From: Sphingomonadales bacterium
GTDB taxonomy: Bacteria > Bacteroidota > Bacteroidia > Chitinophagales > Chitinophagaceae
Direction of reading: 5' to 3'
Length of the DNA stretch: 64,000 bases
NCBI GenBank assembly: GCA_016872155.1
Contig: VHBB01000001.1
Span: forward strand, 253,587-317,586
Part shown: positions 61,733-64,000 of the stretch, in pieces
How the letters are laid out: the number at the start of each line of letters is the position of its first letter
How positions within the stretch are numbered: the stretch's first letter is position 1
The notes under the pieces: generated by a model
Databases searched by the model: none
What the model saw: only the letters and a program-made list of their open reading frames with translations
Told to the model about the DNA's origin: nothing
Position numbers and translations under genes: made by a program

Positions 61733-62485
61733 CTATTTTCCGCTCAGATCTTTTCTGTAGTACTGCAGTTGTACATGTGTAGACACGACACAAGTACCTA
61801 GTTGTTTTCCAAAGTCATCCCATTCTTTTGCGGAGTAGCGTTTACTGAACGCTTCTTTTAAAGCATTGGTAGCCTGAGGATCTTTTTCGCCCCAGCCATT
61901 TGCATGTCGCCGAATCATTACATATCGACTCGTGTTGCCCGTAGCGTTTTTGTATACGGCAATATTGTATCCCAGATCTTCCCAAACGGGTTTTACTTTT
62001 TTATACAGATTTTCGAACTCAGTGATCTTATCTTCTTTTACAATACGCTCCGTGGCTGTGTTTTTGTCTGCATACGACCCTTGTGCTGAGGCACTCAAAT
62101 CGGGGCGATAAATTAAAACGTCCATATTCATCTCTTCGAGCGTCGGAGCAACAGAGGCATCAAATGCTGACCAAAAAGCGTCGTTGTTACGAGTGGTGTC
62201 ATCATAATAAGCCCAGGAGGTAAGCTTCCCCATTGACATTACGTAGCTGCCATCGTTTTTGCCACCATAGACGCGTTGAATCCTGAAATTATTTTCTCCT
62301 GTAAAATTGGTGGCCGCAAACGCTTTTAAGTTCGCCTCAAACTGACGTTGCATACCTTGCTTAGGGGTTAATACAAAAGCCAGTAGTTTACTTTCTACAA
62401 GAGGTGCAGTGCTGGCAGCGGGTGTGTTGGGTTGTTTACAAGCTACCAGCACTGCTAGTAGGCCCACAAGAGCGAGTTGTTTCAT
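61733..62485 (-). CDS. lipoprotein with two ferredoxin-like domains, unknown function
   Basis: A 250-residue lipoprotein with a lipobox VGLLAVLVAC. The mature part falls into two halves. Each runs from a strand-helix unit (LLAFVLTPKQGMQRQFEANLKAF; RIVKEDKITEFENLYKKVKP) to a closing strand (DVLIYRPDL; VQLQYYRKDL), as in dimeric alpha/beta-barrel proteins. No active-site motif is evident. It heads the run of three small exported proteins at 60.7-62.5 kb. Confidence 0.6.
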   Translation of the reverse strand: MKQLALVGLLAVLVACKQPNTPAASTAPLVESKLLAFVLTPKQGMQRQFEANLKAFAATNFTGENNFRIQRVYGGKNDGSYVMSMGKLTSWAYYDDTTRNNDAFWSAFDASVAPTLEEMNMDVLIYRPDLSASAQGSYADKNTATERIVKEDKITEFENLYKKVKPVWEDLGYNIAVYKNATGNTSRYVMIRRHANGWGEKDPQATNALKEAFSKRYSAKEWDDFGKQLGTCVVSTHVQLQYYRKDLSGK

Positions 62486-62632
62486 AGAGTTACTTTGTTT
62501 ATTTAAATATAAAAAATACTTCTATATTCATGAACAGGAAAGCAAAAATATTTATTTATTTTCCAAGTTATTTGTCCCTCAACCACCTGTATATCAATGA
62601 ATAATAATTATTTTATTTTTTAATTTAATATC

Positions 62633-63395
62633 ATGGAAGTTCATCATCCCCATCATCCAACACATAAGAAGAACTGGAAAGAATATATAGTTGAATTTTT
62701 AATGTTGTTTGCTGCAGTAACACTTGGATTCTTTGCCGAAAATATAAGAGAGCATCAGATCATTGATAATCATAAGAATCAAAATTTGATTGCGATGGTT
62801 AATGATCTACAGCAAGACTCAATTGAAATCAAAAAGAGAATATCAGAGTATAGTAAAGCGGTTAAGCAATTTGAGAAAATAAAAGATTTATCTCTTGCTT
62901 ACCACCAGAAACAAATCACAGAAAATGAACTAATTGACGCTGTTGTCTCTGAATATTTAAATACAAAATGGAGTATTAGTTTATTCATTAATAATGCATC
63001 TTATAAAAACACTATATCGGCTGGCAGTTTAGGGTATATTCAAAATAACGAAACGAAACAACTAATTGCCCAATACTATGAGGTGCTATATGGTAAGTTA
63101 TTAGTAAATAATACTATACTTGATAACGATGCCAGCGAATTTACCGGGAAGACTTTCATTTTTGGATATATGCAAAAGTCGAATGAAAAACTTGAAGGTC
63201 AAACAAGAACCAATGATGAACAGATAGAGGATTTTTAAATCTATCCCTGCTTTTAGGAAATTAATTCTTGCTCCAGAATTTAGAATGTCTGTCAATAAAA
63301 TCGAAGGAAGATGCGGCTACTATTTATTTGTGATGGAGATGGCTAAAGATTTAAATAATAGATTACTATCGAAACTTAATAATAGGGAGTATTAA
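62633..63395 (+). pseudogene. membrane-anchored protein broken by a frameshift
   Basis: The first 200 residues read MEVHHPHHPTHKKNWKEYIV then EFLMLFAAVTLGFFAENIRE, a common Bacteroidota start with a single membrane anchor and a helical extracytoplasmic part. The frame ends at 63238. In the +1 frame the sequence continues without a stop (FKSIPAFRKLILAPEFRMS, VNKIEGRCGYYLFVMEMAK, then DLNNRLLSKLNNREY) to TAA at 63393-63395. One extra T in the run at 63232-63236 would explain it. The intact form would be 253 residues. Function unknown. The break may be real or a homopolymer sequencing error. Confidence 0.75.
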
Positions 63396-63447
63396 GCCAG
63401 ATTAAAAGAGGTATTCAAAAAAAACCGCGCCCCTTTCTGCGCACCCT

Positions 63448-63487
63448 AAAAAGAAAACCCTTGTAGGTATTTAATTTACAAGGGTTT
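63448..63487 (-). terminator. terminator-like hairpin
   Basis: AAACCCTTGTA (63455-63465) and TACAAGGGTTT (63477-63487) form an 11-bp perfect stem. On the minus strand a T-rich tail follows (plus-strand A at 63448-63452). It may end rightward transcription of the broken gene too, though the T run on that side is only three bases. Confidence 0.6.
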
Positions 63488-63502
63488 CAGCGAATTTCGT
63501 TT

Positions 63503-63586
63503 GCAGAAAAAACTGCTATTTTCTGCTTTATAAAGATCTTTCTGAAGAGCACTGTGCTCGGGAAGTGCTCTGGTCGCTTTATAAAG
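63503..63586. repeat. nested inverted and direct repeats
   Basis: GCAGAAAA (63503-63510) pairs with TTTTCTGC (63519-63526). GAGCAC-T-GTGCTC is a near-perfect palindrome, and AGAGCACT can alternatively pair with AGTGCTCT just downstream. GCTTTATAAAG, containing the palindrome CTTTATAAAG, occurs at 63525-63535 and again at 63576-63586. The three structures share an 84-bp block. A noncoding RNA or a miniature mobile element remnant is possible; there is no direct proof of either. Confidence 0.5.
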
Positions 63587-63915
63587 GTAATAATTTATTT
63601 AAATAAAAGTTATTCCAAAAGATTGCACCATGTTTGCTAGCTAGTAGTTTCTGAGGGTACGTTATTGGGTTGCTTGAATCTGGTCCGCCTTGAAGGGTAT
63701 AGAAACCCAATACATCAAATCTGGCAAATTACCCAAATTTAAAACTTAAACACTGTCAGTTAAAAGGGGTACTTACAGAAACAAAAAAAATAAGATTTTT
63801 ATTCTTGAGCCCAGTTCCTCTCAACGGAAAGAAAAATAGTAAGTAAAACAATAAAAACGCCTCAAATTAACCGGCGATTTTTGATGAAAACTAGTTAACT
63901 TCATTAACTAAATAT

Positions 63916-64000
63916 ATGATATCCGATTCCATCATAATTGAGGAGCAGGGGCTGCGGGATGGTCTTCAGAATTTACCCCGTATTTTACCATTGAAAATGA
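63916..64000 (+). CDS. HMG-CoA-lyase-type (HMGL-like) enzyme, 3' cut by window edge
   Basis: Only the first 28 codons are in the window. The translation MISDSIIIEEQGLRDGLQNL carries the E-x-G-L-R-D-G-L-Q-N motif that opens HMGL-like TIM-barrel enzymes (hydroxymethylglutaryl-CoA lyase and relatives). This points to CoA-linked lyase or aldolase chemistry, commonly in leucine degradation. Which member it is cannot be told from so short a piece. Confidence 0.7.
   Translation, partial: MISDSIIIEEQGLRDGLQNLPRILPLKM

Larger units (their letters stand above)
63396..63915. other. 520-bp gene-free AT-rich region
   Basis: No credible open frame on either strand. The left half holds a bidirectional terminator-like hairpin (63448-63487) and nested inverted repeats (63503-63586). 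The right half (63590-63915) holds scattered A/T runs and presumably the promoter of the HMG-CoA-lyase-type gene. I see nothing else in it. Confidence 0.6.

Noticed and set aside
1..64000. tRNA, rRNA, CRISPR arrays, insertion sequences or prophage genes
   Set aside because: No tRNA-like T-loop sequence in a plausible context, no regularly spaced repeats, and no transposase or phage protein was recognised on either strand.

Overview
The window reads as a chromosomal segment of a Bacteroidota bacterium, most likely in or near Chitinophagaceae. The evidence is a SusC/SusD pair, several families largely confined to this phylum (IPExxxVDY, DUF2480, DUF5916, DUF6671), TAnnTTTG-type -7 promoter elements, and lipoprotein and secretion signals typical of the group. 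No tRNA, rRNA, CRISPR array, transposase or prophage gene was seen. Roughly the first 49 kb is densely packed chromosomal DNA. The last 10 kb is AT-richer, looser and accessory in character.

Layout. 1-2.8 kb: selenium use (mnmH, cut by the window edge, and selD) with a mazEF toxin-antitoxin pair between them. 2.8-11.6 kb: an IPExxxVDY protein, secreted peptidases and hydrolases, feoB, chrA, nadD and feoA. 11.6-14 kb: ybeY and mnmG with two parS-like sites between them. 14-17.1 kb: an operon of two ATP-grasp ligases and two SET domains, one of them fused to a ligase. This is the strongest candidate here for an undescribed biochemical system. 17.2-21.4 kb: DUF2480, a PpiD/SurA-like chaperone, then an AT-rich 560-bp gap with DnaA-box-like sites (possible oriC), then nadA. 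21.4-31 kb: a TPR protein, a VPS10/sortilin-type propeller protein, an SbtA-like transporter broken by a stop codon, pyrC, a zinc-ribbon DUF6671 protein and a DUF5916 outer-membrane protein.

31-34.3 kb is an AT-richer three-gene module: a DPPR-synthase-like UbiA enzyme, a GT-C-like membrane protein and a HAD phosphatase. It looks like polyprenyl-phosphate pentose sugar-donor synthesis and use. 34.3-44 kb: gamma-glutamyltransferase, NamZ, a DUF2256 microprotein, a TspO-like protein, a Tat-exported molybdenum hydroxylase with a cytochrome c, small membrane proteins, a DinB enzyme and a cyanophycinase-like protein. 44-49.6 kb: an S9 peptidase, a methyltransferase, an MBL hydrolase and a TrpB-like enzyme. 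Upstream of the TrpB-like gene is a Trp-codon-rich leader peptide and a 2:3 / 3:4 attenuator. 49.7-54.4 kb: an orphan SusC/SusD pair.

54.6-64 kb holds small secreted or membrane proteins of unknown function, PrsW and M48 proteases, a GNAT-aminotransferase fusion, and two broken genes (a tectonin-repeat protein with an in-frame TGA and a frameshifted membrane-anchored protein). It ends with the start of an HMG-CoA-lyase-type gene after a 520-bp gap rich in inverted repeats. Three broken genes in one window suggest either local decay or base errors in the assembly.
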